64,000 nucleotides of DNA, from NCBI RefSeq assembly GCF_014654675.1, contig NZ_BNBC01000002.1, positions 62,001 to 126,000 of the forward strand, in the 5' to 3' direction. Positions 32,169 through 40,533 of this stretch are shown one piece after another. Both the position numbers and the translations under genes were made by a program. Below the pieces are notes generated by a model. It searched no databases and was not told the DNA's origin. It worked only from the letters and a program-made list of their open reading frames with translations. Each line of letters starts with the position of its first letter. Position 1 is the stretch's first letter. The DNA is from Streptomyces spiralis. GTDB lineage: Bacteria > Actinomycetota > Actinomycetes > Streptomycetales > Streptomycetaceae.

Positions 32169-33242
32169 TCAGACCGAGGGCGGCAGCTCGCCCGAACCCC
32201 GTGTGACCAGCCGGGTCGGCAGCTCGATGCGTTCGGGGCCGAGAAGGGTGCCGTCCAGCTGCCGGAAGAGGCGTTCGGTGGCGGTGCGCCCGAGGGCCGC
32301 CGCGTCCTGGGCGACGACGGTGACGCCCGGCTGGAGGAGGTCGGCCAGCTCGATGTCGTCGAAACCGACGAGGGCGACCGGACGGGGCAGCCCGGCCAGG
32401 ACGCGGATCACCGTGACCGTCACCCGGTTGTTGCCCGTGAAGACGGCGGTGACCGGCTCCGGCCCGGTCAGCATGGCCTCGGCGGCCCGGCGCACCCGCT
32501 CCGGATCGGTGACGCCCAGCGACATCCAGGAGTCCGCCACGGATATCCCCGCGTCCTCCATCGCCGCCCGGTAGCCGCGCAGACGCTCGGCGGCGGTGTG
32601 GATCCGGGGCATGTCGCCGATGAAGCCGATCCTGCGGTGGCCGTGCGCGATCAGGTGCGCCACGCCGTCGCGGGCACCGCCGAAGTTGTCCGACAGCACG
32701 ACGTCGGCGTCTATGCGGCCCGCCGGGCGGTCCACGAACACCGTCGCCACGCCCGCCCTGATCTCCGGTTCCAGGTACCGGTGGTCGTCACCGGCCGGGA
32801 TCACGACCAGCCCGTCCACCCGGCGCGCACACAGCGCGAGCGCCAGCTCCTGCTCACGGTCGGGGTCCTCCGCGCTGGAGCCGTTGATCAGCAGGGCCCC
32901 GTGCGCCCGGGCGACCTCCTCGACCGCGCGGCTCAGCGGCCCGTAGAACGGGTCGGCGAGGTCCTCCAGGATCAGCCCGATGCTCGCCGTACGGCCCTTG
33001 CGCAGCACCCGCGCGCTGTCGTTGCGCCGGAAGCCGAGGGCCTCGATGGCCTCCTGGACGCGCCGCTCGGTGTCCGGGGTGACGCCGGGCTCGCCGTTGA
33101 CCACCCGGGAGACGGTCTTCAGACCGACGCCGGCCCGGGCCGCCACGTCCTTCATCGTCGGACGGTTGCCGTAGCGGGTCCCGGACGGGCGGTCCCGGAG
33201 GCGGTCGGCCGGGCGGTCTGCTCGGGGTGCGGGCTCTGGCAC
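32169..33242 (-). CDS. LacI-family transcriptional repressor
   Basis: A 357-residue regulator. TMKDVAARAGVGLKTVSRVVNGEPGVTPDTERRVQEAIEALGFRRNDSARVLRKGRTASIGLIL is the LacI headpiece (VAARAGV...TVSRVVNG) with hinge helix. A periplasmic-binding-like sugar domain follows: DPFYGPLSRAVEEVARAHGALLINGSSAEDPDREQE, ATVFVDRPAGRIDADVVLSDNFGGARDGVAHLIAHGHRRIGFIGD. GTG 33242 is chosen as start because an upstream start would put the GACAACGTTGTC operator inside the gene, and because the family begins near there. It is divergent from a ROK sugar kinase, with the operator in the shared promoter; the secreted alpha-galactosidase follows the kinase. Confidence 0.88.
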   Translation of the reverse strand: MPEPAPRADRPADRLRDRPSGTRYGNRPTMKDVAARAGVGLKTVSRVVNGEPGVTPDTERRVQEAIEALGFRRNDSARVLRKGRTASIGLILEDLADPFYGPLSRAVEEVARAHGALLINGSSAEDPDREQELALALCARRVDGLVVIPAGDDHRYLEPEIRAGVATVFVDRPAGRIDADVVLSDNFGGARDGVAHLIAHGHRRIGFIGDMPRIHTAAERLRGYRAAMEDAGISVADSWMSLGVTDPERVRRAAEAMLTGPEPVTAVFTGNNRVTVTVIRVLAGLPRPVALVGFDDIELADLLQPGVTVVAQDAAALGRTATERLFRQLDGTLLGPERIELPTRLVTRGSGELPPSV

Positions 33243-33333
33243 GATGCGGCGTCCTGTCCTGTCGTCCACGGAGGGGGCGGTTCGATCCCCGGGTGCGGTG
33301 CGTATGAGGATGTGGCGTCGAGCATAGAGCCTG

Positions 33334-33345
33334 GACAACGTTGTC
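33334..33345. promoter_or_regulatory. LacI-type operator
   Basis: GACAACGTTGTC is a perfect 12-bp palindrome with central CG, about 90 bases upstream of the LacI gene and 110 bases upstream of the divergent ROK kinase. It most likely binds the neighbouring LacI protein and controls both directions. Confidence 0.65.
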
Positions 33346-33454
33346 ATCAGCGAGAGAGACTGTTCACCGCATACTCCGGCCTGCGCCCCCACCGCGAGAC
33401 CGGGCTGCGCGCACCTCTTGGTTCCTTCATGGTTGACGGGGAGATCTGACTCAG

Positions 33455-34408
33455 ATGCACACCGACCTCGTGGCGGCGCTCGACATCGGCGGCACCAAGA
33501 TTGCCGGAGCGCTGGTGGACGGCCACGGCAGCATCCTGGTGCGCGCGCAGCGCGCCACGCCCGCGCAGGAGGACGGCGACACCGTGATGCGGGCCGTGGA
33601 GGACGTGCTGGGGGAACTGGCCGCGACGCCGCTGTGGGGGAGGGCCCGGGCCCTCGGCATCGGCAGCGCGGGCCCGGTGGACGCCTCCGCCGGCACGGTC
33701 AGCCCCGTCAACGTGCCGGGCTGGCGCGACTATCCGCTCGTCGAGCGGGCCCGGGCCGCCACGGGAGGGCTGCCCGTGGTGCTGATCGGTGACGGCGTGG
33801 CCATCACGGCGGCCGAACACTGGCAGGGCGCCGCCCGCGGCCACGACAACGCGCTGTGCATGGTGGTCTCCACCGGCGTGGGCGGCGGCCTGGTCCTGGG
33901 CGGCCGGCTGCACCCCGGGCCGACGGGCAACGCCGGCCACATCGGCCACATCAGCGTCGACCTGGACGGCGACCCGTGCCCGTGCGGCTCACGCGGCTGC
34001 GTCGAGCGCATCGCCAGCGGCCCGAACATCGCCCGCAGGGCTCTCGAGAACGGCTGGCGCCCGGGTCCCGACGGTGACACCTCGGCCGCCGCGGTGGCCG
34101 CCGCCGCGCGCGCCGGGGACGCGGTGGCCGTGGCCTCCTTCGAGCGTGCCGCCCGGGCCCTGGCCGCGGGCATCGCCGCGACCGCGACTCTCGTCGAGAT
34201 CGACATCGCGGTGATCGGCGGGGGAGTGGGCAAGGCGGGCGACGTGCTCCTCGCCCCTCTGCGCCAGGCCCTCGCCGACTACGCGACCCTCTCCTTCGTC
34301 CGGCACCTGACCGTCGTCCCGGCCCGCATGGGCACCGACGCCGGCCTGGTGGGAGCCGCCGCGGCGGCCCTGGAGGCCCGGGCGAACACCACGGCCGCCG
34401 GCGTCTGA
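33455..34408 (+). CDS. ROK-family sugar kinase
   Basis: A 317-residue cytosolic kinase (glucokinase or N-acetylhexosamine-kinase type). LVAALDIGGTKIAGALVDG is the ATP phosphate loop, VVLIGDGVAITAAEHWQG contains the catalytic Asp, and STGVGGGLVLGG is the phosphate-2 loop. GNAGHIGHISVD plus CPCGSRGCVERIASG form the ROK signature with the HxxxxxxxCxCxxxxC zinc site. There is no N-terminal helix-turn-helix, so it is an enzyme, not a ROK repressor. ATG 33455 follows GGGGAGATCTGACTC. Placed between a LacI repressor and a secreted alpha-galactosidase, it would phosphorylate the released hexose. Confidence 0.9.
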   Translation: MHTDLVAALDIGGTKIAGALVDGHGSILVRAQRATPAQEDGDTVMRAVEDVLGELAATPLWGRARALGIGSAGPVDASAGTVSPVNVPGWRDYPLVERARAATGGLPVVLIGDGVAITAAEHWQGAARGHDNALCMVVSTGVGGGLVLGGRLHPGPTGNAGHIGHISVDLDGDPCPCGSRGCVERIASGPNIARRALENGWRPGPDGDTSAAAVAAAARAGDAVAVASFERAARALAAGIAATATLVEIDIAVIGGGVGKAGDVLLAPLRQALADYATLSFVRHLTVVPARMGTDAGLVGAAAAALEARANTTAAGV

Positions 34409-34436
34409 CGGCGACGACCGCCGCGGAGGCCCCGCA

Positions 34437-34465
34437 CGGGACCCGCCCTTCTCGGCCGGGTCCCG
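34437..34465. terminator. convergent terminator hairpin
   Basis: CGGGACCCG (34437-34445) and CGGGTCCCG (34457-34465) form a 9-bp perfect stem with an 11-base loop between the stops of the ROK kinase and the alpha-galactosidase. It can serve both strands. Confidence 0.7.
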
Positions 34466-34485
34466 CACGCAGACTGTCGGGTGCC

Positions 34486-36528
34486 TCAGCAGCTGAGCTG
34501 CGCGTTCGCCCAGTCCGCGTGGTCGGAGTCGGTGTTGTCGCCGCCGTTGGTGACGACGAGCCGGATCACCTGCGCCCCGGTGACGTCCGCCGTGATCGGC
34601 TGGGCGGGCATGGCGTTGGTGAGGACGCCGGTCGAGGCGGCCTTGGTGCCGTCCGCCCAGATCTCGAAGGCGACGGTGCCCTTGGCGCCCTTCTCGTCGT
34701 CGACGCCGACGTCCGCGGTGACCTTGGTGCACGCCCCGCCGGTGTAGTACTCCACGTCGCTCTGGGCATGGACGCCGAGCCCCTTGGCGTACACCACACC
34801 GCCGATGGTGATCGGATGGCCGTCGCCCGCGGCGCTCTCGCCGTTGCTCGTGTTGCGCTCCACGGGACCGTAGCCGTTGGTCGCCGACAGCCAGGGCAGG
34901 TCACCGAGGTACGACGTTCCGGCGGGCGGCGGTACCACCACGGACGCGCTGAGCGGCAGGGTGCTGTCGACGCGTTCGCCGGTCGGGGAGCGGTGAGTCG
35001 CCTTCAGCGTCAGGTCGTACGAGCCCGTGGGTGTGCCGGGCGGCGCCGTGACCGTCCACGCGGTGCGCAGTGCCCTGCCGGTCGGTACGACGAGGGCGGT
35101 CGTCGGGGACTGGGCCCGCACCGTCCAGCCCTCCGGGCCGCTCAGCGACACGCTGACGCGGGTGGCCGGTGTGCGGCCCAGGTCGGTGACCGTGGTGGTC
35201 AGGCCGGCGGGCTTGCCCGCCTGGATCAGCGGGCTGCCGCTCAGGCCGAGTTCGACGGCGGGCGGGTTCTCGGCCCAGCGCGGGTCCGCCGACACCCGGA
35301 CGAGGATCGTGCCGTGGGCCGGGACGGTGGCCGAGATCGCGCCGGCGGTGTTGTAGCTCCGGTGCTGCCACAGGTCGCGCAGGGTGTAGGCGTCCGCGTC
35401 GGGCAGTCCCACGGCCCGCGCGGTGGTGGCGATGCGCTGCGGGGCGCCGGTCTCGTTGAACAGGGCCACCGCGCGGCTGCCGTCCTTCATCTCCTTGGCG
35501 ACCACCCAGCGTCCGCCCTCGGAGGAGACGACGGCGCCCTGCTTGCCCAGGGGGTCCTGGTCGACGGCGATGACCTCCTTGTTGGCCAGGATGTCGAAGG
35601 TCGCCGGGGAGGCCTTGCGCAGGTCCGAGCCGATGAGGAGCGGCGCCGCCATGACCGACCACATCGAGAAGTGCGTGCGGTACTCGGTGTCGGTCATGCC
35701 GCCGTTGCCGACCTCCAGCATGTCCGGGTCGTTCCAGTGGCCGGGACCGGCGTACGGGGCGAGCGGCAGGTTCTGCTTCAGGATCGACAGCATCGAGCCC
35801 CAGCTGTCGCTGATGTCACCGGTGGTGCGCCACAGGTGTCCGACGTCCGACGCCCACTCCCAGGGCTTGTTCTGCCCCCACTCGCAGATGCTGTAGACGA
35901 TGGGCCGGCCGGTCGCCTCGAGGGCGTCCCGCATGGTGGTGTAGCGCTGCTTGGCGTCCACACCCTGGTTGTTGCAGTTGTCGTACTTGAGGTAGTCGAC
36001 GCCCCAGTCGGCGAACTGCTGCGCGTCGCTGTACTCGTGACCGAGGGCGCCCGGGAAGCCGGCGCTGTTGCACGTCTTGGTGCCCGCGCTGGTGTAGATG
36101 CCGAGCTTGAGCCCCTTGGAGTGCACGTAGTCGGCGACCGCCTTGATCCCGTTCGGGAAGCGGACCGGGTCGGGGACGAGCTTGCCGTCGGCGTCCCGGC
36201 TCGGCAGGGCCCAGCAGTCGTCGAGGTTGACGTACTGGTATCCGGCGGCCTTCAGGCCCTTGTCGACGAAGAGGTCGGCGATGCCCTTGACCATGGACTC
36301 GTTGAAGTCGGCACGGCAGTGCGTGGAGTTCCAGTTGTTGAAGCCCATCGGCGGGGTGAGGGCGAGCCCGTCGGCGAGGGCGGGCGTCGCCGCGTCTTCG
36401 ACGGGCGTGGCGCCGGACTGGACGGGGGCCGCGACGACGGGTACGGCCAGTCCGGCCGTACACAGCAGTCCCGCGGTGAGGGTGCCGAGCACTCTTCGGC
36501 GGATCGTGCGCGTGTGCGGGTGGCGCAT
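34486..36528 (-). CDS. secreted alpha-galactosidase, GH27, with NPCBM domain
   Basis: A 680-residue exported glycosidase. Signal peptide residues about 1-33: basic (MRHPHTRTIRRR), hydrophobic core, AxA site before APVQSG. Catalytic GH27 barrel about 50-330: TPPMGFNNWNSTHCRADFNESM, YQYVNLDDCWALPSRDADG, DYLKYDNCNNQG (nucleophile Asp of KYDNC), WRTTGDISDSW (acid/base Asp), PGHWNDPDMLEVGNGGMTDTEY. A beta-sandwich and an alpha-galactosidase-associated NEW3 domain follow (about 430-530). Residues about 545-680 are an NPCBM carbohydrate-binding module (YLGDLPWLSATNGYGPVERNTSNG, KGLGVHAQSDVEYY). GGAGG lies upstream of ATG 36528. It releases galactose from galactosides outside the cell. Confidence 0.93.
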   Translation of the reverse strand: MRHPHTRTIRRRVLGTLTAGLLCTAGLAVPVVAAPVQSGATPVEDAATPALADGLALTPPMGFNNWNSTHCRADFNESMVKGIADLFVDKGLKAAGYQYVNLDDCWALPSRDADGKLVPDPVRFPNGIKAVADYVHSKGLKLGIYTSAGTKTCNSAGFPGALGHEYSDAQQFADWGVDYLKYDNCNNQGVDAKQRYTTMRDALEATGRPIVYSICEWGQNKPWEWASDVGHLWRTTGDISDSWGSMLSILKQNLPLAPYAGPGHWNDPDMLEVGNGGMTDTEYRTHFSMWSVMAAPLLIGSDLRKASPATFDILANKEVIAVDQDPLGKQGAVVSSEGGRWVVAKEMKDGSRAVALFNETGAPQRIATTARAVGLPDADAYTLRDLWQHRSYNTAGAISATVPAHGTILVRVSADPRWAENPPAVELGLSGSPLIQAGKPAGLTTTVTDLGRTPATRVSVSLSGPEGWTVRAQSPTTALVVPTGRALRTAWTVTAPPGTPTGSYDLTLKATHRSPTGERVDSTLPLSASVVVPPPAGTSYLGDLPWLSATNGYGPVERNTSNGESAAGDGHPITIGGVVYAKGLGVHAQSDVEYYTGGACTKVTADVGVDDEKGAKGTVAFEIWADGTKAASTGVLTNAMPAQPITADVTGAQVIRLVVTNGGDNTDSDHADWANAQLSC

Positions 36529-36589
36529 GGGAGCGTTCCTCCGAACTCGCGAGGACGAGGTGGGCAGTGACGTCATGTTCGCATCATTG

Positions 36590-36599
36590 AAGCGCGCTT
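36590..36599. promoter_or_regulatory. AAGCGCGCTT palindrome upstream of alpha-galactosidase
   Basis: A perfect 10-bp palindrome 62 bases upstream of the alpha-galactosidase start, in a locally AT-rich promoter region. It resembles, with a 2-bp longer centre, the AAGCGCTT sites of the pectate lyase and etfB promoters. It could be a sugar-regulator site. Confidence 0.4.
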
Positions 36600-36738
36600 A
36601 CGTTAGAACCTGTCGAACTCTGTTGGAAGGGGCGCGGCCGATCTGTTCGATACCGTTCAAGCGGAGGGTTCCTGTCAGCAACGCGCCGCCGTCGACGGGG
36701 TGCGTGACCTCCGCCGGGCCGACGCAGTTGAACCGGCC

Positions 36739-36933
36739 ATGAAGAAGCGCAGCATGCTCGCCCTCGCCTCCCTCGCCACCGGCTTCGTGGTGGCCGCCGT
36801 CACCCCCTCGCACGCCGCCGACCGCGGCGCCCTGGAGGATCTGAACGTCAAGGACACCGTGGGCACGATGGACCACCTCGTCAGCCAGGACAGCCTCGAC
36901 CTCGGCGACGGCCCCCTGGGGCAGGACGCCTGA
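36739..36933 (+). CDS. small secreted protein of unknown function
   Basis: A 64-residue protein. Residues 1-26 are a textbook signal peptide: MKKRS, then LALASLATGFVVAAVTP, then SHA before AD. The mature part is only about 38 residues, acidic and free of Cys, with a repeating DxL flavour: ALEDLNVKDTVGTMDHLVSQDSLDLGDGPLGQDA. ATG 36739 is used; in-frame upstream starts are poor. The gene is followed at once by a strong terminator, supporting that it is real and monocistronic. It is not a chaplin (no chaplin cysteines or N/G/V pattern) nor a recognised antimicrobial or signalling peptide. Function unknown. Confidence 0.65.
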   Translation: MKKRSMLALASLATGFVVAAVTPSHAADRGALEDLNVKDTVGTMDHLVSQDSLDLGDGPLGQDA

Positions 36934-36954
36934 GGCCGGTCCGGACACGGACGG

Positions 36955-36990
36955 CGGCGCCGGCGCCCCCTCGCGGGGGTGCCGGCGCCG
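36955..36990 (+). terminator. strong terminator hairpin after the small secreted protein
   Basis: CGGCGCCGGCGCCCCC / GGGGGTGCCGGCGCCG form a 16-bp stem with a TCGC loop and one G-T pair, starting 22 bases after the stop. Confidence 0.8.
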
Positions 36991-37077
36991 TGGCGTGTCC
37001 GCGCCCTCAACTGGGCCTGGTTTCCGTGGCAGGGTGAAGCGGGCAAGCCACAGGGGGCCAACAGAAGAGGGGGACCT

Positions 37078-38127
37078 GTGACCGTCGTCTGGATCAACGG
37101 CTCGTTCGGTGCGGGGAAGTCCACCACCGCACGGGAACTGATCGACCTGATCCCGAACAGCACGCTCTTCGACCCCGAGATCATCGGCGGCATGCTCACG
37201 CACCACCTCCTGCCGCCCAAGCACCTCGCCGAGGTCGGCGACTTCCAGGACCTGCCGATCTGGCGCCGGCTGGTGATCGACACGGCGGCGGCGATGCTCG
37301 CCGAGCTGGGCGGCACCCTCGTGGTTCCCATGACCCTGCTGCGTCAGGAGTACCGCGACGAGATCTTCGGCGGCCTCGCCGCCCGCCGGATCGGCGTCCG
37401 GCACGTCCTCCTCGCCCCGGCGGAAACGATCCTGCGGGAGCGGATAGCCGGCCGCGAGGTGCCACCCGACCTGCCCGACGGCGAGACGCGGACACGTCAG
37501 TGGGCCTACGACCACATCGAGCCCTACCGCGCCGCCCTCGCCTCCTGGCTGACCGCCGACGCCCACCTCGTCGACACCGGCGCCCTCACCCCGTACGAGA
37601 CGGCCGTCCGCATCGCCGAGGCCGTCGGCAGCGGCGCCGTACCCGTCTGCGACATCGTGCAGACGCCGGAGCCCACCGCGGAGACCGTCGCCTCCGGCGT
37701 GCTCCTCTTCGACGAGCAGGACCGTGTGCTGCTCGTCGACCCCACCTACAAGCCCGGCTGGGAGTTCCCCGGAGGGGTCGTCGAACCCGGCGAGGCCCCG
37801 GCCCGCGCGGGGATGCGCGAGGTCGCCGAGGAGACCGGGCTGCGGCTGGACGAGGTGCCCCGGCTGCTCGTCGTCGACTGGGAACGGCCCGCGCCGCCCG
37901 CCTTCGGCGGTCTGCGGCTGCTCTTCGACGGCGGACGGCTGGACTCCGCGGCGGCCGGCCGTCTGCTGCTGCCCGGGCCCGAGCTGCGCGACTGCCGGTT
38001 CGTCACCGAGCAGGAGGCCGCCAGGCTGCTGCCGCCCGTCCGCTACGAACGGCTGCGCTGGGCGCTGCGGGCGCGTGAGCGCGGCGCGGCGGTCTACCTG
38101 GAGGCAGGTGTCCCGGTCGGCGGCTGA
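37078..38127 (+). CDS. P-loop kinase/ATPase fused to a Nudix hydrolase
   Basis: A 349-residue two-domain protein from GTG 37078 (AGAGGGGG upstream). Residues 1-180 are a zeta-toxin/gluconate-kinase-like P-loop domain: VVWINGSFGAGKSTTARELI (Walker A), STLFDPEIIGGML, IDTAAAMLAELGGTLVVPMTLL (Walker B-like), HVLLAPAETILRERIAGRE and ending QWAYDHIEPYRAALAS. Residues 195-345 are a Nudix domain with an intact box: GWEFPGGVVEPGEAPARAGMREVAEETGLRL (Gx5Ex7REVxEExGL). Together they suggest phosphorylation or sensing of a nucleotide-like compound and hydrolysis of its diphosphate. Substrate unknown. It is separated from the upstream small gene by a terminator. Confidence 0.85.
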   Translation: MTVVWINGSFGAGKSTTARELIDLIPNSTLFDPEIIGGMLTHHLLPPKHLAEVGDFQDLPIWRRLVIDTAAAMLAELGGTLVVPMTLLRQEYRDEIFGGLAARRIGVRHVLLAPAETILRERIAGREVPPDLPDGETRTRQWAYDHIEPYRAALASWLTADAHLVDTGALTPYETAVRIAEAVGSGAVPVCDIVQTPEPTAETVASGVLLFDEQDRVLLVDPTYKPGWEFPGGVVEPGEAPARAGMREVAEETGLRLDEVPRLLVVDWERPAPPAFGGLRLLFDGGRLDSAAAGRLLLPGPELRDCRFVTEQEAARLLPPVRYERLRWALRARERGAAVYLEAGVPVGG

Positions 38128-38176
38128 CACCCCGGAAGCGCCCGGCGACGGTGTTCGCGAGGGGCATGCCCCCTTC

Positions 38177-38893
38177 TCAGCCGGGCGTCCGGTACCGGTC
38201 CGCCGATTCCCGCAGCGCCCGGCCGGCCCGTGCGGTCACCGGATCGCCGTGGCCGAAGCAGGCCATCTCCGCGTCGAGCGCGGCGAGCCGTCGGAAGGAG
38301 GCGATCGCCTGCGCCCGGTCGAGGTTGAACACGCCGAGCACGACCGCTCCGTCCACCGGCGAGGCGGCGACCGCGTCGCCGGTGAACAGCACACCGTGGG
38401 CCGGGAGATGGACGGCGATGCTGCCGTGGGTGTGACCGGGGGCGTGGACCACGCGGGCGCCGCCGCCGAAGTCGAGCACGTCGCCGTCGGACAGTTCGGT
38501 CACCTGCTTCGGGCGCGACGGCTCGCCCTCGGGCAGCTGCTCGAGGGCTCTGGCGTGGAGGGGCCGCTCCCAGTCCTCGAAGACCGGCGGCGGCCCCGGC
38601 ACCTCGCCGCGGACGACCGGCGCGTCCAGGCGGTGGGCCAGCACCTCGGCCCCGCACAGTCCGGCCACCTCGGCCGCTCCGCCCGCGTGGTCCTCGTGGA
38701 AGTGGGTGAGCACGATCCGCCGTACGTCGGCGGGGTCCCGGCCCAGGGCCTTGATCGCCTCGGCGATCGGCGCGCCCGCGCCTTTCGCCCCGGCGTCCAC
38801 GAGGGTCAGCTCGTCGCCGTCGCGCCAGAGGTAGGCCTGTCCCACGGGGAAGCGCAGCAGGTGAAGCCGCGGAAGGAGCTCTACGACGTCCAT
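38177..38893 (-). CDS. MBL-fold metallo-hydrolase
   Basis: A 238-residue metallo-beta-lactamase-fold enzyme. RIVLTHFHEDHAGGAAEVAGL is the HxHxDH metal motif (about residues 63-68). VVHAPGHTHGSIAVHLPAHGVLFTGDAVA contributes the third His and bridging Asp, and MACFGHGDPV the last His. It probably holds two zinc ions and hydrolyses an ester, lactone, thioester or amide. There is no signal peptide. ATG 38893 begins at the fold. It lies downstream of the M20 peptidase gene on the same strand, separated by about 70 bases, so the two could be co-expressed. Confidence 0.88.
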   Translation of the reverse strand: MDVVELLPRLHLLRFPVGQAYLWRDGDELTLVDAGAKGAGAPIAEAIKALGRDPADVRRIVLTHFHEDHAGGAAEVAGLCGAEVLAHRLDAPVVRGEVPGPPPVFEDWERPLHARALEQLPEGEPSRPKQVTELSDGDVLDFGGGARVVHAPGHTHGSIAVHLPAHGVLFTGDAVAASPVDGAVVLGVFNLDRAQAIASFRRLAALDAEMACFGHGDPVTARAGRALRESADRYRTPG

Positions 38894-38961
38894 GCCACGA
38901 CCCTAGGGAGGGCCCCCAGCGGGGTCGAGGGCCCTCTGCCGTGGGCAGAGCGGAGTGTCGC

Positions 38962-40317
38962 TCAGCCCGCCGCGTAGTTGCGCAGGAACAGCGCCTCGGC
39001 GACCGACAGCCGCTCGAGTTCCTCCGGAGAGACGCTCTCGTTCACGGCGTGGATCTGCGCCTCCGGCTCGCTCAGGCCGATGAGCAGGATCTCGGCCTGC
39101 GGGTAGAGTGCGGCGAGCGTGTTGCACAGCGGGATGGAGCCGCCCTGCCCGGCGTACTGCATCTCCTGGCCCGGGTAGGCGACCGCCATCGCGTCGGCCA
39201 TCGCCTGGTAGGCGGGGCTCGTGGTGTCGGCGCGGAAGGCCTGGCCCTGGCCGATCTGCTCGGTGTGCACCCGGGCGCCCCACGGCGTGTGCGCCTCCAG
39301 GTGGGCCTGGAGCAGCTTGGTGGCCTCGACCGCGTCGACGCCCGGCGGCACCCGGAGGCTGATCAGCGCGCGGGCGCCGGCCTGCACGGACGGCGTGGCG
39401 CCGACGACCGGCGGGCAGTCGATGCCGAGGACCGTGACCGCCGGGCGGGCCCAGATCCGGTCGGCGACCGTGCCGGAGCCGATCAGCTCCACCCCGTCGA
39501 GCACCTTGGCGTCCTTGCGGAACTGCTCCTCGTCGTACTGAAGGCCGTCCCACGCCGAGTCGCCGTCCAGGCCGTCGACCGTCGTGGAGCCGTCCTCGGC
39601 GCGCAGCGAGTCCAGGGCGCGGACCAGCGCCGCGAGCGCGTCCGGGGCGGCGCCGCCGAACTGGCCGGAGTGCAGGTTGCCCTCGAGGGTGTCGACCTGG
39701 ACGCGGACGAGGGTCATGCCGCGTAGGGTGGTGGTGACGGTGGGCAGGCCCACACGGAAGTTGCCGGCGTCGCCGATCACGACGGTGTCGGCCTTCAGGA
39801 GTTCGGGGTGCTCCTCGGCGTAGCGCTCCAGGCCGCCGGTGCCCATCTCCTCCGAGCCCTCGGCGATCACCTTGACGCTGACCGGTATGCCGCCGTTCGC
39901 CTTCAGGGCGCGCAGCGCGAGCAGGTGCATGATGACCCCGCCCTTGCAGTCGGCGCTGCCGCGTCCGTACCAGCGGCCGTCGCGCTCGGTCAGCTCGAAG
40001 GGCGGGGTGGCCCAGGCGGCCTCGTCCAGCGGCGGCTGCACGTCGTAGTGGGCGTACAGCAGGACCGTCTTCGCGCCCTCGGGGCCGGGCAGGTAGCCGT
40101 ACACGGACTGGGTGCCGTCGGGGGTGTCGAGCAGTGCCACGTCGGTGAAGCCCTCGGCGCGCAGCGCGTCCGCGACCCAGTTCGCGGCGCCCTCGCTCTC
40201 GCTCTTCGGGTACTGGTCGAAGTCCGCCACCGACTTGAAGGCCACCAGTTCGGCGAGCTCCGCCTTGGCCCTGGGCATCAGGGAGGCGACGGTCTCGGCG
40301 ACCGGATTCGACGACAT
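38962..40317 (-). CDS. M20-family metallopeptidase (dipeptidase/carnosinase-like)
   Basis: A 451-residue cytosolic zinc peptidase. VLLYAHYDVQPPLDEAAW provides the first metal His/Asp (HxD), RGSADCKGGVIMHLLAL the bridging Asp, VIAEGSEEMGTGGLE the catalytic Glu-Glu, and VIGDAGNF another ligand. LEGNLHSGQFGGAAPDALAALV is the dimerisation/lid His, and GGSIPLCNTLA and the final HAVNES close the site. ATG 40317 has AAGGAG 7 bases upstream. The family removes C-terminal residues from dipeptides such as carnosine or Cys-Gly. It is divergent from the flavoprotein gene at 40534, with a 216-base gap containing AT-rich promoter-like sequence but no clear palindrome. Confidence 0.92.
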   Translation of the reverse strand: MSSNPVAETVASLMPRAKAELAELVAFKSVADFDQYPKSESEGAANWVADALRAEGFTDVALLDTPDGTQSVYGYLPGPEGAKTVLLYAHYDVQPPLDEAAWATPPFELTERDGRWYGRGSADCKGGVIMHLLALRALKANGGIPVSVKVIAEGSEEMGTGGLERYAEEHPELLKADTVVIGDAGNFRVGLPTVTTTLRGMTLVRVQVDTLEGNLHSGQFGGAAPDALAALVRALDSLRAEDGSTTVDGLDGDSAWDGLQYDEEQFRKDAKVLDGVELIGSGTVADRIWARPAVTVLGIDCPPVVGATPSVQAGARALISLRVPPGVDAVEATKLLQAHLEAHTPWGARVHTEQIGQGQAFRADTTSPAYQAMADAMAVAYPGQEMQYAGQGGSIPLCNTLAALYPQAEILLIGLSEPEAQIHAVNESVSPEELERLSVAEALFLRNYAAG

Positions 40318-40533
40318 GGGCACGCTCCTTGTGGGTGCGACGTGGTGCCGGTGCGCACCTGGGCGGTACGTCCGAGCACTTCTGTGTTCGAAGATGATCG
40401 TGTCAGCGTAGGCGCGTCCCGGTGGGCGGGGCGCATACGCAGCCGATCCTCCCACAGCGGACCCCGGCGACGGCCGCCGTAGGATGCGGGGGACAGCAGC
40501 GGCAGCCGGCTTGATCTGGAGCGGTGGACCATC

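Noticed and set aside
33243..33392. Upstream extension of the LacI gene to 33392
   Set aside because: It would place the GACAACGTTGTC operator inside the coding region and add about 50 residues unlike the family.
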